This document shows positions 33,532 to 41,774 of a DNA stretch of 64,000 nucleotides, one piece after another. Position numbers and translations under genes: made by a program. This DNA comes from JAJCYL01 sp040222875 (GTDB lineage: Bacteria > Bacteroidota > Bacteroidia > Cytophagales > Cyclobacteriaceae): the NCBI GenBank assembly GCA_040222875.1, contig JAVKCG010000039.1, positions 1 to 64,000 on the forward strand, given 5' to 3'. Within the stretch, counting starts at the first letter, position 1, and each line of letters starts with the position of its first letter. Below the pieces are notes generated by a model, which was given only the letters and a program-made list of their open reading frames with translations, had not been told where the DNA came from and searched no databases.

Positions 33532-34281
33532 ATGAAGCAACTTCTTTTCTTATCATTCATAATTGCCCCCTTGTTATCATTTTCCAACGGTTATCAAGGC
33601 TTGACCAATGGTGTTGAAGAACTCCGGAAAAAGCAAAAGTCAATGGCGACACCTGATGTGCCGGGAAATTTAACCGTTGACCTTGGGTTCAACTTCCTTT
33701 TCAACAAAGCCCCGGCAATGCAAACTAAATTTTGGGGATCAAAATCAGCGGGACTTTACTACACTTTCCAACTCAACCCAAAAGGCACATTCTTTTCGAT
33801 AAATACCGGTTTGGGTCTGGGCCTTGAAAAATATGCGTTGGAAGATGACATTACCTTGTCAACAACAGAAGACGCCACATTGGGAAGAGTTGCAACAATA
33901 GATACTCTGGCCGCCTCTCTCAATGGTAAGAAGTCAAAAATTGCAGCAAATTACCTGGAAATTCCTCTTGAAATCAGAATTTACACCAATACCACAAATC
34001 GGGAAAAGGGCGCCTATTTCTCGATGGGTGCCACAGCGGGTATCCTATACCAATCATTTACTAAAGTGAAATTTTCAGAAAATGGCGTCGATTCAAAAGT
34101 GAAAAACAATACAGACTTTGAACTCAACCCGTTCAGGGCCACAGCAATCTTCAGGATTGGCACCAGGGGCTTCAACGTATTTTACCGATTTGGCATAACT
34201 GAATTGTTCGAAGATGGAAAGGGGCCCAATGGTGCTAAAACGAAATTCAACACATTCGGCATCTCATTTATAGGATTCTAA
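33532..34281 (+). CDS. Outer-membrane beta-barrel protein, PorT-like size
   Basis: The 249-aa protein has a signal peptide (MKQLLFLSFIIAPLLSFSNG). The mature part alternates polar and hydrophobic residues in strands such as NLTVDLGFNFLF, SAGLYYTFQLNP, FFSINTGLGLGLEKY, YLEIPLEIRIYT and FNVFYRFGI, and it ends in the aromatic residue of FIGF, all typical of small outer-membrane barrels. It may be structural or a small porin; no substrate is implied. It has its own TAnnTTTG box. The next gene starts 3 bp after its stop, so 33532-36431 could be one transcript. Confidence 0.8.
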   Translation: MKQLLFLSFIIAPLLSFSNGYQGLTNGVEELRKKQKSMATPDVPGNLTVDLGFNFLFNKAPAMQTKFWGSKSAGLYYTFQLNPKGTFFSINTGLGLGLEKYALEDDITLSTTEDATLGRVATIDTLAASLNGKKSKIAANYLEIPLEIRIYTNTTNREKGAYFSMGATAGILYQSFTKVKFSENGVDSKVKNNTDFELNPFRATAIFRIGTRGFNVFYRFGITELFEDGKGPNGAKTKFNTFGISFIGF

Positions 34282-34284
34282 AAA

Positions 34285-35289
34285 ATGGATTCTCTCACCC
34301 AGTTTGTACTGGGCGCATCTGTTGGTGAGGCAGTATTAGGAAAAAAAGTTGGCAACAAAGCCATTGTTTGGGGTGGCATTGCCGGCACTATTCCTGATCT
34401 GGATGTATTCTTAAACAATTTTTATAATGAAATTGATGCGTTGCTGCTGCACCGAGGGTTTTCCCATTCAATTTTCTTTCCGATTTTGGCAGCACCAATC
34501 CTTGGTTTTTTAATTTCTAAAATCCACAAAGATGTTGGTGCAAAACAGTGGTCCTTGCTGTTTTTTTGGTCTCTTATTACCCATCCCCTTTTAGATTTAT
34601 TTACTGGATATGGTACAGGTTTATTGGTGCCTTTTTATAATGTCAGGTTTCAATTAGATACCATTTTTATCATTGATCCCCTTTACACACTGCCTCCTTT
34701 GGTTGCAGTAATTAGCATTTTATTCATCAAGAGGAACAATGTAAAAAGAGCTCTGGTATTGAAAATCGGATTGGTCATTTCACACCTTTACCTCTGCATT
34801 ACAATATTTAACAAATTGTATGTGGATTCCATTGTTATTGAAAACATTGAAGAGGAACAGATTGTTGCAAAGAGGTTCATGACCTCACCATCACCATTTA
34901 ACAACATCTTGTGGTGGGCCTTGATTGAAAAAGAAGATGAATTTTTAGTGGGTTACATTTCTTTACTGGATTCGCAAAACAATATTGAATTCAAATCCAT
35001 TGACAAAGGCCATAACCTTATTTCAGGCCTAAAACCTAATGCTCAAATTGAAGTATTAGAAAAATTCACAAAGGGGTATTTCGTTGTCAAACCATCAGGT
35101 AATAACCTCATTTTTAATGATTTACGCTTTGGTACCGTGGCCGGCTGGTTTGATTTATCTAAAGATTACATCTTTTCATTTGATATACAGGAGATCAATG
35201 GCAATATTTACGTAAAACGCAGACCAGCCATTCGGGATCTTTCCAAAGAAGATTTCAACCGGCTGCTCACCAGACTTAAAGGAATTTAA
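34285..35289 (+). CDS. YdjM/YbcI-like membrane-bound metal-dependent hydrolase
   Basis: The 334-aa protein begins MDSLTQFVLGASVGEAVLG and continues GIAGTIPDLDVF and LHRGFSHSIFF, then WSLITHPLLDLFTGYGT. Conserved Asp and His residues in PDLD, HRGFSHS and THPLLDLFT match the YdjM (PF04307) family of inner-membrane proteins with a predicted metal site. Four or so membrane helices occupy the first 180 residues; the last 140 residues are soluble. Function in the cell is poorly known. Spacing of 3 bp on both sides suggests an operon with the barrel gene and the NAD(P)-binding gene. Confidence 0.88.
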   Translation: MDSLTQFVLGASVGEAVLGKKVGNKAIVWGGIAGTIPDLDVFLNNFYNEIDALLLHRGFSHSIFFPILAAPILGFLISKIHKDVGAKQWSLLFFWSLITHPLLDLFTGYGTGLLVPFYNVRFQLDTIFIIDPLYTLPPLVAVISILFIKRNNVKRALVLKIGLVISHLYLCITIFNKLYVDSIVIENIEEEQIVAKRFMTSPSPFNNILWWALIEKEDEFLVGYISLLDSQNNIEFKSIDKGHNLISGLKPNAQIEVLEKFTKGYFVVKPSGNNLIFNDLRFGTVAGWFDLSKDYIFSFDIQEINGNIYVKRRPAIRDLSKEDFNRLLTRLKGI

Positions 35290-35292
35290 GCA

Positions 35293-35982
35293 ATGGGAAA
35301 AACAGCCCTTATTGCAGGAGCCACTGGCTTAATAGGCCGGGAGCTAGTAAAGTTAATATTAAGCGACCCTTATTATGATAAAGTAAAAGTAGTTGCCAGA
35401 AAAGCTACAGGGCTACATGATGATCGGCTTGAAGAAATCATAATCGACTTCGAAAACTTAGAAGAGCATAAAGAGAGATTATCAGCTACACATTATTATG
35501 TTACGCTTGGCACCACAATGCGACAAGTCAAGACTAAGGAAAATTTCTATAAAGTCGATTTTGGGTATCCATACGCCCTTGCAAAAATTGCCAAAGAAGA
35601 TGAAGTTTTTGAAAAATATCTGTTAGTTACAGCTTTTAAAGCATCATCCGAATCGATGATTTATTACAACAGGGTGAAGGGGCAGCTTGAAGACGCACTG
35701 AAAGCAATAAAACTACAATCCCTTCACATTTTTCAGCCGTCACTGCTCATTGGTTTTAGGCCTGATTTCCGAATTTTCGAAGAGGCAAGTAAAATCATTA
35801 TGCCAATACTTGTTGCACTGAGCTTCGGTCAAATCAAATTCAAGGCTATTGAAGGCATTACAGTAGCCAAAGCCCTATTGAAAGTTGGAAAAGAAGGCAT
35901 TGATGGGGTTCACACTTATCCTTCGCACATCATTGAGGAGCTCTCCAAATCAAGTCTACCCCCAGAGGAAATAGCAAGATGA
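35293..35982 (+). CDS. NAD(P)-binding Rossmann protein (HTATIP2/YbjT-like)
   Basis: The 229-aa protein starts with ALIAGATGLIGRELVKLIL (dinucleotide-binding Gly-rich loop about residues 9-15) and VKVVARKATG, followed by THYYVTLGTTMRQVKTKENFYKVD, which resembles the HTATIP2/TIP30-type atypical short-chain dehydrogenases. YYNRVKGQLEDAL carries a Tyr-x-x-x-Lys-like spacing (YNRVK) at the catalytic position. The substrate is unknown. Its stop overlaps the dtd start by 4 bp (ATGA), so the genes are coupled. Confidence 0.85.
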   Translation: MGKTALIAGATGLIGRELVKLILSDPYYDKVKVVARKATGLHDDRLEEIIIDFENLEEHKERLSATHYYVTLGTTMRQVKTKENFYKVDFGYPYALAKIAKEDEVFEKYLLVTAFKASSESMIYYNRVKGQLEDALKAIKLQSLHIFQPSLLIGFRPDFRIFEEASKIIMPILVALSFGQIKFKAIEGITVAKALLKVGKEGIDGVHTYPSHIIEELSKSSLPPEEIAR

Positions 35983-36431
35983 TAGCTGTAATACAGCGTG
36001 TTTCTGAAGCCTCAGTTAAGATTGCAAACCAGGTAAAGGGATCAATTGGTGCTGGGATGATGATTTTACTGGGTATCGAAGAAACAGATTCGCAAGAGGA
36101 CATTGATTGGTTGTCCAGAAAAATCGCCAACCTTCGAATTTTCGATGATGACGAGGGTGTGATGAACAACAGCCTACTTGACATCAATGGAGAAGCCCTC
36201 GTTATCAGTCAGTTTACGTTACATGCAAGTACAAAAAAGGGTAACAGGCCCTCCTACCTTAAAGCCGCTAAACCTGAAATATCAATTCCATTATACCAGT
36301 CTTTTTTGAAAACATTCAATGACGTTTGCCCTACACCGGTTAGGTCTGGAGAGTTTGGGGCTGATATGAAGGTAAGTCTAATAAATAATGGTCCGGTGAC
36401 AATTATCATTGATACAAAAAATAAACAGTAA
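35979..36431 (+). CDS. dtd: D-aminoacyl-tRNA deacylase
   Basis: The 150-aa protein has all marks of DTD: MIAVIQRVSEASV at the N-terminus, IGAGMMILLGIEETD, RKIANLRIFDDDEG, the SQFTL motif (77-81) and NGPVT (137-141), which together form the active site that hydrolyses D-amino acids from tRNA. Length is standard. It overlaps the previous gene by 4 bp. Confidence 0.96.
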   Translation: MIAVIQRVSEASVKIANQVKGSIGAGMMILLGIEETDSQEDIDWLSRKIANLRIFDDDEGVMNNSLLDINGEALVISQFTLHASTKKGNRPSYLKAAKPEISIPLYQSFLKTFNDVCPTPVRSGEFGADMKVSLINNGPVTIIIDTKNKQ

Positions 36432-36546
36432 CTGCACATTTTGTGGAATTACTTCTACAGCATTAATGCATTAACATTATCTAAGACTTTCTAAACGCGG
36501 AAATGCACTTTGGTAGGGTTTTTTCAATAATGACGATCAAATCAAA

Positions 36547-37002
36547 ATGAGAAAACCAATGAAAACGATCAATAGACAAGTGCTTTTTGCAATAGCAATT
36601 AGCGGTATATTTTTAATTGCTTCATCATGCGGTGAGGCTAAGAAATCAGATGAGGCCAAGGCTGTAGAAACGGCTGTCGACAAAATCCAGGATGAACGTT
36701 CGAAAGTTCTAGAGGAATTAGACGTAATTAAAGATGAACTTGCCGATAGACTTGAAAAGGCCAATGGAGATCTAAACGCAGCAAAGGAAGAGACAAGGGA
36801 CGATATGCAAAAGGCCGTTAATGATATTGAGGCCAAAATTGCCGAGACTGACGCCACGATAGAAAAAGTGAAAAATGCCACAGAAGATACTTGGGCTGAT
36901 ATAAAGGTTGAAGCGGATAAATTTAAAGGAGACGTAACCGAGGCACTTGATGAACTAGGTGACAAGATGTCAGAAATTATTCCTGAAGAAGAACCAGAGT
37001 GA
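36547..37002 (+). CDS. Coiled-coil lipoprotein of unknown role
   Basis: The 151-aa protein has a lipoprotein signal ending IASSC (lipid Cys near residue 30; Met5 is an equally good start). The mature part is almost wholly charged alpha-helix: heptad-like repeats KIQDERSKVLEELDVIKDELADRLEKANGDL and KVKNATEDTWADIKVEADKFK, ending in an acidic EEEPE. It resembles small apolipoprotein- or Lpp-like helical lipoproteins, but no named family was recognised. It has a strong terminator directly downstream. Confidence 0.8.
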   Translation: MRKPMKTINRQVLFAIAISGIFLIASSCGEAKKSDEAKAVETAVDKIQDERSKVLEELDVIKDELADRLEKANGDLNAAKEETRDDMQKAVNDIEAKIAETDATIEKVKNATEDTWADIKVEADKFKGDVTEALDELGDKMSEIIPEEEPE

Positions 37003-37030
37003 TCACACACAACATAAATCAATGCATACA

Positions 37031-37061
37031 GGCTGGGCGAACCCCCGGCCTTTTTTATTTT
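37031..37061 (+). terminator. Rho-independent terminator of the coiled-coil lipoprotein gene
   Basis: A GC stem GGCTGGG/CCCGGCC (7 bp, one G-T pair) has a six-base loop and is followed by TTTTTTATTTTT. It ends just before the ATG at 37070, which also argues against a longer GH13 frame starting at 36959. Confidence 0.85.
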
Positions 37062-37069
37062 TGGCTTCT

Positions 37070-38608
37070 ATGAAAGGCTGCTTTTATTTAATCTCAATAG
37101 CTCTGGCGTTTAATGCTTGTAATTCAAAGAATCAAATGGATAGAAAACCCCGCAATTGGGACGAAACCATTGCCTACGAAATTTTTGTGCAATCATTTGC
37201 AGATTCAAATGGTGATGGCATTGGGGATTTAAAAGGGGTAGAGTTAAAACTAGACTACCTCGCTGATCTGGGGATATCAGCAATTTGGCTAATGCCCATT
37301 AACCCCTCCCCTTCTTATCACAAATATGATGTCACCGACTATTATGGTATACATCCCGATTACGGCACTATGCAGGACCTTAAAAGCCTGATAGCAGCTG
37401 CGCATAATAAGGGCATAAAAGTTATTATCGATCTGGTTGTGAATCATTGTAGCTCCCAACATCCATGGTTTCAGGTGGCCTTAAAGAATCCTGAATCAAA
37501 ATATAGAGATTACTTCATCTGGAAAACCGCTGAAGAAACTGAATCTGAAAACATCGCAACCAAAGAAATTTCAGCAGATTCAGACAACATTAATCAATGG
37601 GGTGAGATTGAAGGATTTGATGAACGCTATTTCGCTTTCTTTTCTCCGGCTATGCCTGACTTAAATTATGACAACCCGGATGTCAGAAACGCCATATTTG
37701 ATGTTGGCAGGTTCTGGTTGAGTGATGTGGGAGTAGATGGATTTAGATTAGATGCAGCAAAGCACATTTATCCAGAGAATAGATATGCCGACAATCTGGC
37801 TTTTTGGAAGTATTTCCGAACTGAAATGGAAAAAGTGAACCCCGATGTTTTTCTTGTCGGAGAGGTTTGGGATTCCGCTGAGGTTGTGGCCCCATTTCTA
37901 AAAAGTCTGCACTCTAACTTCAATTTTGACCTTTCTGAAGCCATTATCAACTCAGTTAAAACAGGAAAGCATAGTGGCCTCATCGATAAGTATCAAGCTA
38001 TCAATAAGCTATACCAACAAGCATCCCAGGATTTTGTTGATGCAACATTTCTGTCAAACCACGATCAAAACAGGGTGAGGTCGCAGGTTGGTACTATCAA
38101 AAAAACCAAGTTGGCTGCATCAATTTTATTGACTTTACCCGGAACACCATTTATTTATTATGGAGAGGAAATTGGTATGCAGGGCAAGAAACCAGATGAA
38201 TACATTCGTGAACCTTTCGTTTGGGATAGATCAGACTCATCCAAATATCAAACAGCATGGATCGACCTTAAAAACAACCAAAATCTGGTTCCTATGGATT
38301 TACAATTAACAAGGGACAGTTCTGTGTTGAATCACTATAAAGCATTAATTAATCTAAGGAATACAAATGCCCCATTGAGGAATGGTCAGTTATTGGAAAT
38401 TAATAACCCCAATGAATCCATACTTGGGTATAAAAGGGTACTGAATCAAAATGAAATACAAGTTTTTCATAATTTAGGAACTACAGTAGTTAAGATTCCG
38501 GTATTAAAATCTGAGATACTGTTTAGTAGTCATCATCAAAGCACTATCACCAACTCAGAGCTCACAATAGCCCCGCAATCTTCAGTAGTTTTAAAGTCTA
38601 ATTTTTAG
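37070..38608 (+). CDS. Alpha-amylase family glycoside hydrolase (GH13) lipoprotein
   Basis: I start at ATG 37070 (MKGCFYLISIALAFNAC, a clear lipobox), giving 512 aa. A longer frame from 36959 would cross the terminator hairpin. The four GH13 regions are present: DLVVNH (region I), VDGFRLDAAKH with nucleophile D228, FLVGEVWD with acid/base E265, and LSNHDQNR with D332. The start of the catalytic barrel is typical of oligo-1,6-glucosidase/amylase types (AYEIFVQSFADSNGDGIGDLKGV, YHKYDVTDYYGIHPDYGT). It should hydrolyse alpha-glucans or oligosaccharides in the periplasm or on the outer membrane. No SusC/D pair is adjacent. Confidence 0.92.
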   Translation: MKGCFYLISIALAFNACNSKNQMDRKPRNWDETIAYEIFVQSFADSNGDGIGDLKGVELKLDYLADLGISAIWLMPINPSPSYHKYDVTDYYGIHPDYGTMQDLKSLIAAAHNKGIKVIIDLVVNHCSSQHPWFQVALKNPESKYRDYFIWKTAEETESENIATKEISADSDNINQWGEIEGFDERYFAFFSPAMPDLNYDNPDVRNAIFDVGRFWLSDVGVDGFRLDAAKHIYPENRYADNLAFWKYFRTEMEKVNPDVFLVGEVWDSAEVVAPFLKSLHSNFNFDLSEAIINSVKTGKHSGLIDKYQAINKLYQQASQDFVDATFLSNHDQNRVRSQVGTIKKTKLAASILLTLPGTPFIYYGEEIGMQGKKPDEYIREPFVWDRSDSSKYQTAWIDLKNNQNLVPMDLQLTRDSSVLNHYKALINLRNTNAPLRNGQLLEINNPNESILGYKRVLNQNEIQVFHNLGTTVVKIPVLKSEILFSSHHQSTITNSELTIAPQSSVVLKSNF

Positions 38609-38658
38609 ATATTAGTCAAATATCTGATATTAGGGACTCAAACAAACCAACCTCGGAA

Positions 38659-38820
38659 ATGGACAATAAGACAAGGAATGTACTCAAAATGGTTGCAGTC
38701 ATAATTGTACTGCTCATGGTGTTGATGGATCTAAATTTTGTAGTTATCCCGATGCTTGTTGCATATAAATTCTGGCTAGTTGTAATTGCTTTCGCAATGA
38801 TGTTAATTGCCGGCAAATAA
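38659..38820 (+). CDS. Small two-helix membrane protein (53 aa)
   Basis: A short frame, ATG 38659 to TAA 38820, encodes a protein with a charged start (MDNKTRNVLKM) and two hydrophobic stretches (VAVIIVLLMVLM; FWLVVIAFAMMLIAG) joined by a short loop. It fits the gap between the amylase stop and YbjQ (14 bp downstream) on the same strand. A small inverted repeat, AGATATT/AATATCT, lies just before it. No family recognised. Reality rests on composition, fit in the gap and strand. Confidence 0.6.
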   Translation: MDNKTRNVLKMVAVIIVLLMVLMDLNFVVIPMLVAYKFWLVVIAFAMMLIAGK

Positions 38821-38834
38821 CCCACAACCCCATT

Positions 38835-39155
38835 ATGATATTAACAACAACACATACAATCGAAGGGAAGCAAGTTTCTCAATATTTAGGCATAGTAGCA
38901 GGTGAGGCCATTATTGGTGCCAACTTATTCAAAGATGTTTTTGCCAGCATAACTGATGTAGTTGGAGGTCGCTCATCCTCATATGAGAGAGTATTAGTAG
39001 AAGCAAAAGATAACGCTCTTCAGGAACTCGAAATGAGAGCTAAAGCTATGGGAGCAGATGCCGTAATTGGAGTAGACCTTGATTACGAAACCATTGGCTC
39101 ATCAGGAAGCATGCTGATGGTGAGTGCTAATGGCACAGCAGTCAAGTTGAATTAA
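38835..39155 (+). CDS. YbjQ/UPF0145 heavy-metal-binding-domain protein
   Basis: The 106-aa protein matches the YbjQ family: MILTTTHTIEGKQVSQYLGIVAGEAIIGANLFKD, then VGGRSSSYERVLVEAKDNALQELEMRAKAMGADAVIGVDLDYE and the Gly/Ser-rich MLMVSANGTAV. It is a small cytoplasmic pentamer-forming fold of poorly known role. Flanked by small genes with gaps of 9-14 bp. Confidence 0.93.
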   Translation: MILTTTHTIEGKQVSQYLGIVAGEAIIGANLFKDVFASITDVVGGRSSSYERVLVEAKDNALQELEMRAKAMGADAVIGVDLDYETIGSSGSMLMVSANGTAVKLN

Positions 39156-39164
39156 GTAAATCAA

Positions 39165-39695
39165 ATGAGGCTTGGCAATCGGTTTTCGCCGATATTAATA
39201 TTTCTTATAATAAGTTGTAAACAACCTCGCACAAACCTCGAAGGTTGGTGGAATTTTGATCCTCTGGTGAAACATGTTTATGACACGATTTCAAGGGACT
39301 ATGACCTGGATACACAAATTGAGAAAATTGCGGTAAAAAGCGATTCTGGGGCTATCATAATCCTTTTTAAATCAGATTCTATTATAGGATATGAGCCATA
39401 CACTACGGTTAATATTGCTGAATTTTACTTTGACAATGCTACACAAGGTGTATTATCCAATTATGAACTTGATACCGCTATTAGAATTCCACTAAATGAT
39501 AAATTGGATTATAGGGTGTATGCTAGAAATTATAACTTTTCTCTTTACAAAAAGAACGATCGAACCTACTTATTAATTGACCATGGGTTTAATCAATTTG
39601 GGAGAAGTATTGATACCTTAGAATACAAAATCATATCTCGTAATGAAATTGAGATTAAAGGCAAGAAAATTCAGCGGATAAAGAGCTTCGATTGA
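39165..39695 (+). CDS. Hypothetical lipoprotein
   Basis: The 176-aa protein has a lipobox in LIFLIISC (Cys about residue 18) and no acidic export run after it. The mature part begins with a WWNFDPLVKHVYDTI element and alternates strands, ending EIEIKGKKIQRIKSF. No family was recognised. Its stop lies directly against the stop of convergent nqrE. Confidence 0.75.
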   Translation: MRLGNRFSPILIFLIISCKQPRTNLEGWWNFDPLVKHVYDTISRDYDLDTQIEKIAVKSDSGAIIILFKSDSIIGYEPYTTVNIAEFYFDNATQGVLSNYELDTAIRIPLNDKLDYRVYARNYNFSLYKKNDRTYLLIDHGFNQFGRSIDTLEYKIISRNEIEIKGKKIQRIKSFD

Positions 39696-40307
39696 CTAAA
39701 GTACAATCCCGATAAAGGATTTGAATGCCAGCCCCATCAGGCCTGTAATTATCATAGTTAACCCAAGTCCTCTTAGGCCATCGGGTACGTTGGAGTACTT
39801 CAACTTCTCCCTGATTGCTGCGAGGGCAATAATAGCGAAGAAGAAACCCGATCCTGAGCCGAATCCAAAGGCAGTGGCCTCAACTATTGTGTAATCACGC
39901 TGAACCATAAACAGCGATGATCCAAGGATTGCGCAGTTTACAGCAATTAAAGGAAGAAAGATACCAAGAGAGCCATACAGCGCAGGTGAAATTTTTTCAA
40001 TGATCATTTCAACAAGCTGCACCATTGCGGCAATTACTGCAATAAATACAATGAATTGCATGAAGGTCAGATCGATGGTTTCAAAGTTCGATCCCAGGAA
40101 TGCAAGAGCGCCTTCCTTCAGAATATTTTCTTGAATCAACCAGTTGAGAGGTACTGTGATCGTCAAGACGAAAATTACAGCCATGCCCAAACCAAAGGCA
40201 GTGCTTACCTTTTTAGAAACAGCAAGAAAAGAACACATGCCCAGAAAATAGGCGAAAATCATGTTCTCAATGAAAATACCCTTGATAATTATATTTATAG
40301 ATTCCAT
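39696..40307 (-). CDS. nqrE: Na+-translocating NADH:quinone reductase subunit E
   Basis: The 203-aa integral membrane subunit has six helices and family blocks IENMIFAYFLGMCSFLAVSKK (with the iron-ligand Cys) and PLIAVNCAILGSSLFM (second Cys), plus GFGSGSGFFFAIIALAAIREKL. NqrE and NqrD form the antiparallel pair with an Fe centre that passes electrons within Na+-NQR. It is the last gene of the operon here; no nqrF follows. Confidence 0.96.
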   Translation of the reverse strand: MESINIIIKGIFIENMIFAYFLGMCSFLAVSKKVSTAFGLGMAVIFVLTITVPLNWLIQENILKEGALAFLGSNFETIDLTFMQFIVFIAVIAAMVQLVEMIIEKISPALYGSLGIFLPLIAVNCAILGSSLFMVQRDYTIVEATAFGFGSGSGFFFAIIALAAIREKLKYSNVPDGLRGLGLTMIITGLMGLAFKSFIGIVL

Positions 40308-40320
40308 CTAACTTTTTCTT

Positions 40321-41007
40321 TTAATGCGATTCTACGTAGCCAGTTTTCGTTCTTTGAATCCATATGAGGACCCCAAGTATCATGAATGCACCTATAGAAT
40401 CAACCATCATTCCATTAGTTGTAAAACTTGACCATCCTATAGCTTCAAATACCTTGAAATCGAAAACCGAACCCGAACCGAAGAGCTCTCTAAAGAAAGC
40501 CACCGTTAAAATAATCCAGGCGTAACCAAATCCACTTCCAAGCCCATCAAGGATTGAATCATAAGGTTTGTTGGCCATTGCGAATGCCTCCAACCGGCCC
40601 ATAACAATGCAGTTGGTAATGATCAATCCAACGTAGGCGCCCAGTACTTTGAACATATCGTAGTAATAGGCCTTAAGAAATTCACTCACTAATGTCACCA
40701 ACGCAGCAACCACCGCTAGCTGAACAATAATCCTAATCCTATTCGGAATGATATTCCTGATAAGGGAAATTATCAAGTTGGCAAAAACGATTACAAAAAC
40801 CACAGCTATTGACATGGTTAAAGTTGGTTCCAGCTTTATGGTAACAGCCAATGCTGAACAAATGCCCAAAACCTGAACAGTAATAGGATTATCTTCATTC
40901 AGTGGGTCTGAAAGAAATTTCTTCCTCCGTTTTGACAATAACGGTTCAGATGGTTCTTTCAGAATCTCGACTGCTGATTCTTCCTGTACTAAAGTTTCCT
41001 CACTCAT
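40321..41007 (-). CDS. nqrD: Na+-translocating NADH:quinone reductase subunit D
   Basis: The 228-aa membrane subunit has an N-terminal cytoplasmic tail longer than usual (about 30 residues before DPLNEDNPITVQVLGICSALAVT). The paired blocks TVQVLGICSALAV and YVGLIITNCIVMGRLEAFAM hold the conserved Cys residues. YDSILDGLGSGFGYAWIILTVAFFREL is diagnostic. It lies 13 bp upstream of nqrE and 14 bp downstream of nqrC. Confidence 0.96.
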   Translation of the reverse strand: MSEETLVQEESAVEILKEPSEPLLSKRRKKFLSDPLNEDNPITVQVLGICSALAVTIKLEPTLTMSIAVVFVIVFANLIISLIRNIIPNRIRIIVQLAVVAALVTLVSEFLKAYYYDMFKVLGAYVGLIITNCIVMGRLEAFAMANKPYDSILDGLGSGFGYAWIILTVAFFRELFGSGSVFDFKVFEAIGWSSFTTNGMMVDSIGAFMILGVLIWIQRTKTGYVESH

Positions 41008-41021
41008 AATTTCAATTCCTT

Positions 41022-41774
41022 TTATAAAACAGCCACTCCGCCGCTTTTCACTTTATTGAAAAAATTTTGATAACTGGTCAAGTACTTCATCAACATTGCG
41101 TTTACGCCATTTCCTGTTAAAGTAGCACCCGACATACCATCTACATGATGATCATCTAATGGATCACCTTTTTCGCCTTTAATCATTTCGACGCTAACTA
41201 AGTTCCCATGTTGGTTATAAATTTTCTTACCCAGGTACCTATCCTGAATTTGATCGCTTGCAATCCTTGCCCCTAATCCAGGTGTTTCAGTTTTATGGTC
41301 AAATGACACTCCCATTATTGTATTCAAATCACTCTCAAGGGCTATAAATCCGTTAATCCAATCCCAAAGCCCCTGACCATGCATTGGAAAAATGTAAGCG
41401 ATCACATTATCCCCGTCCATCGCTTGAAACACCGGGTAGAACCTTTCCTCAGCGGGGAGTTTTGAATTCTTAGCGACGTTAACTTTCTCAGCCACTAAAT
41501 CTCCACCTCGTCGATCTTTTGTGACCGGGTTGCCCTCATAGTCCACTACATATGATTTCACTTTTTGAGAATATATCTCTAAAACCTGATTCGGATCCTC
41601 CTGATATGGAGTAATGTCCATGAAAGCACTTAAAATCTTTTTCTTGGTATCCAGTTCCACTTGCTTATCCTGCAAAGGCTTAAGGCTTACCGAAGTAATG
41701 GAGAGCAGGCCGCCAATCACAATTGTGAGACCGACTGCAAATAATATGATGTAAGTATTAGACTGCTGTTGCAC
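41022..41774 (-). CDS. nqrC: Na+-translocating NADH:quinone reductase subunit C
   Basis: The 250-aa protein has one N-terminal membrane helix and a periplasmic FMN-binding domain. The covalent flavin motif SGATLT (about 215-220) has the acceptor Thr in DGMSGATLTGNGVNAML. The block GHGLWDWINGFIALE-like (QGLWDWINGFIAL), ETPGLGARI and DDHHVDGMSG are typical. The start overlaps the end of nqrB by 17 bp. Confidence 0.96.
   Translation of the reverse strand: MQQQSNTYIILFAVGLTIVIGGLLSITSVSLKPLQDKQVELDTKKKILSAFMDITPYQEDPNQVLEIYSQKVKSYVVDYEGNPVTKDRRGGDLVAEKVNVAKNSKLPAEERFYPVFQAMDGDNVIAYIFPMHGQGLWDWINGFIALESDLNTIMGVSFDHKTETPGLGARIASDQIQDRYLGKKIYNQHGNLVSVEMIKGEKGDPLDDHHVDGMSGATLTGNGVNAMLMKYLTSYQNFFNKVKSGGVAVL

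Noticed and set aside
36537..37022. Minus-strand 161-codon Ser-rich frame
   Set aside because: It mirrors the coiled-coil lipoprotein on the plus strand; Ser/Ala richness is what the antisense of a Glu/Lys/Ala helix gives.
36959..37069. Longer start for the GH13 gene
   Set aside because: It would cross a strong terminator hairpin and bury the lipoprotein signal that begins at 37070.
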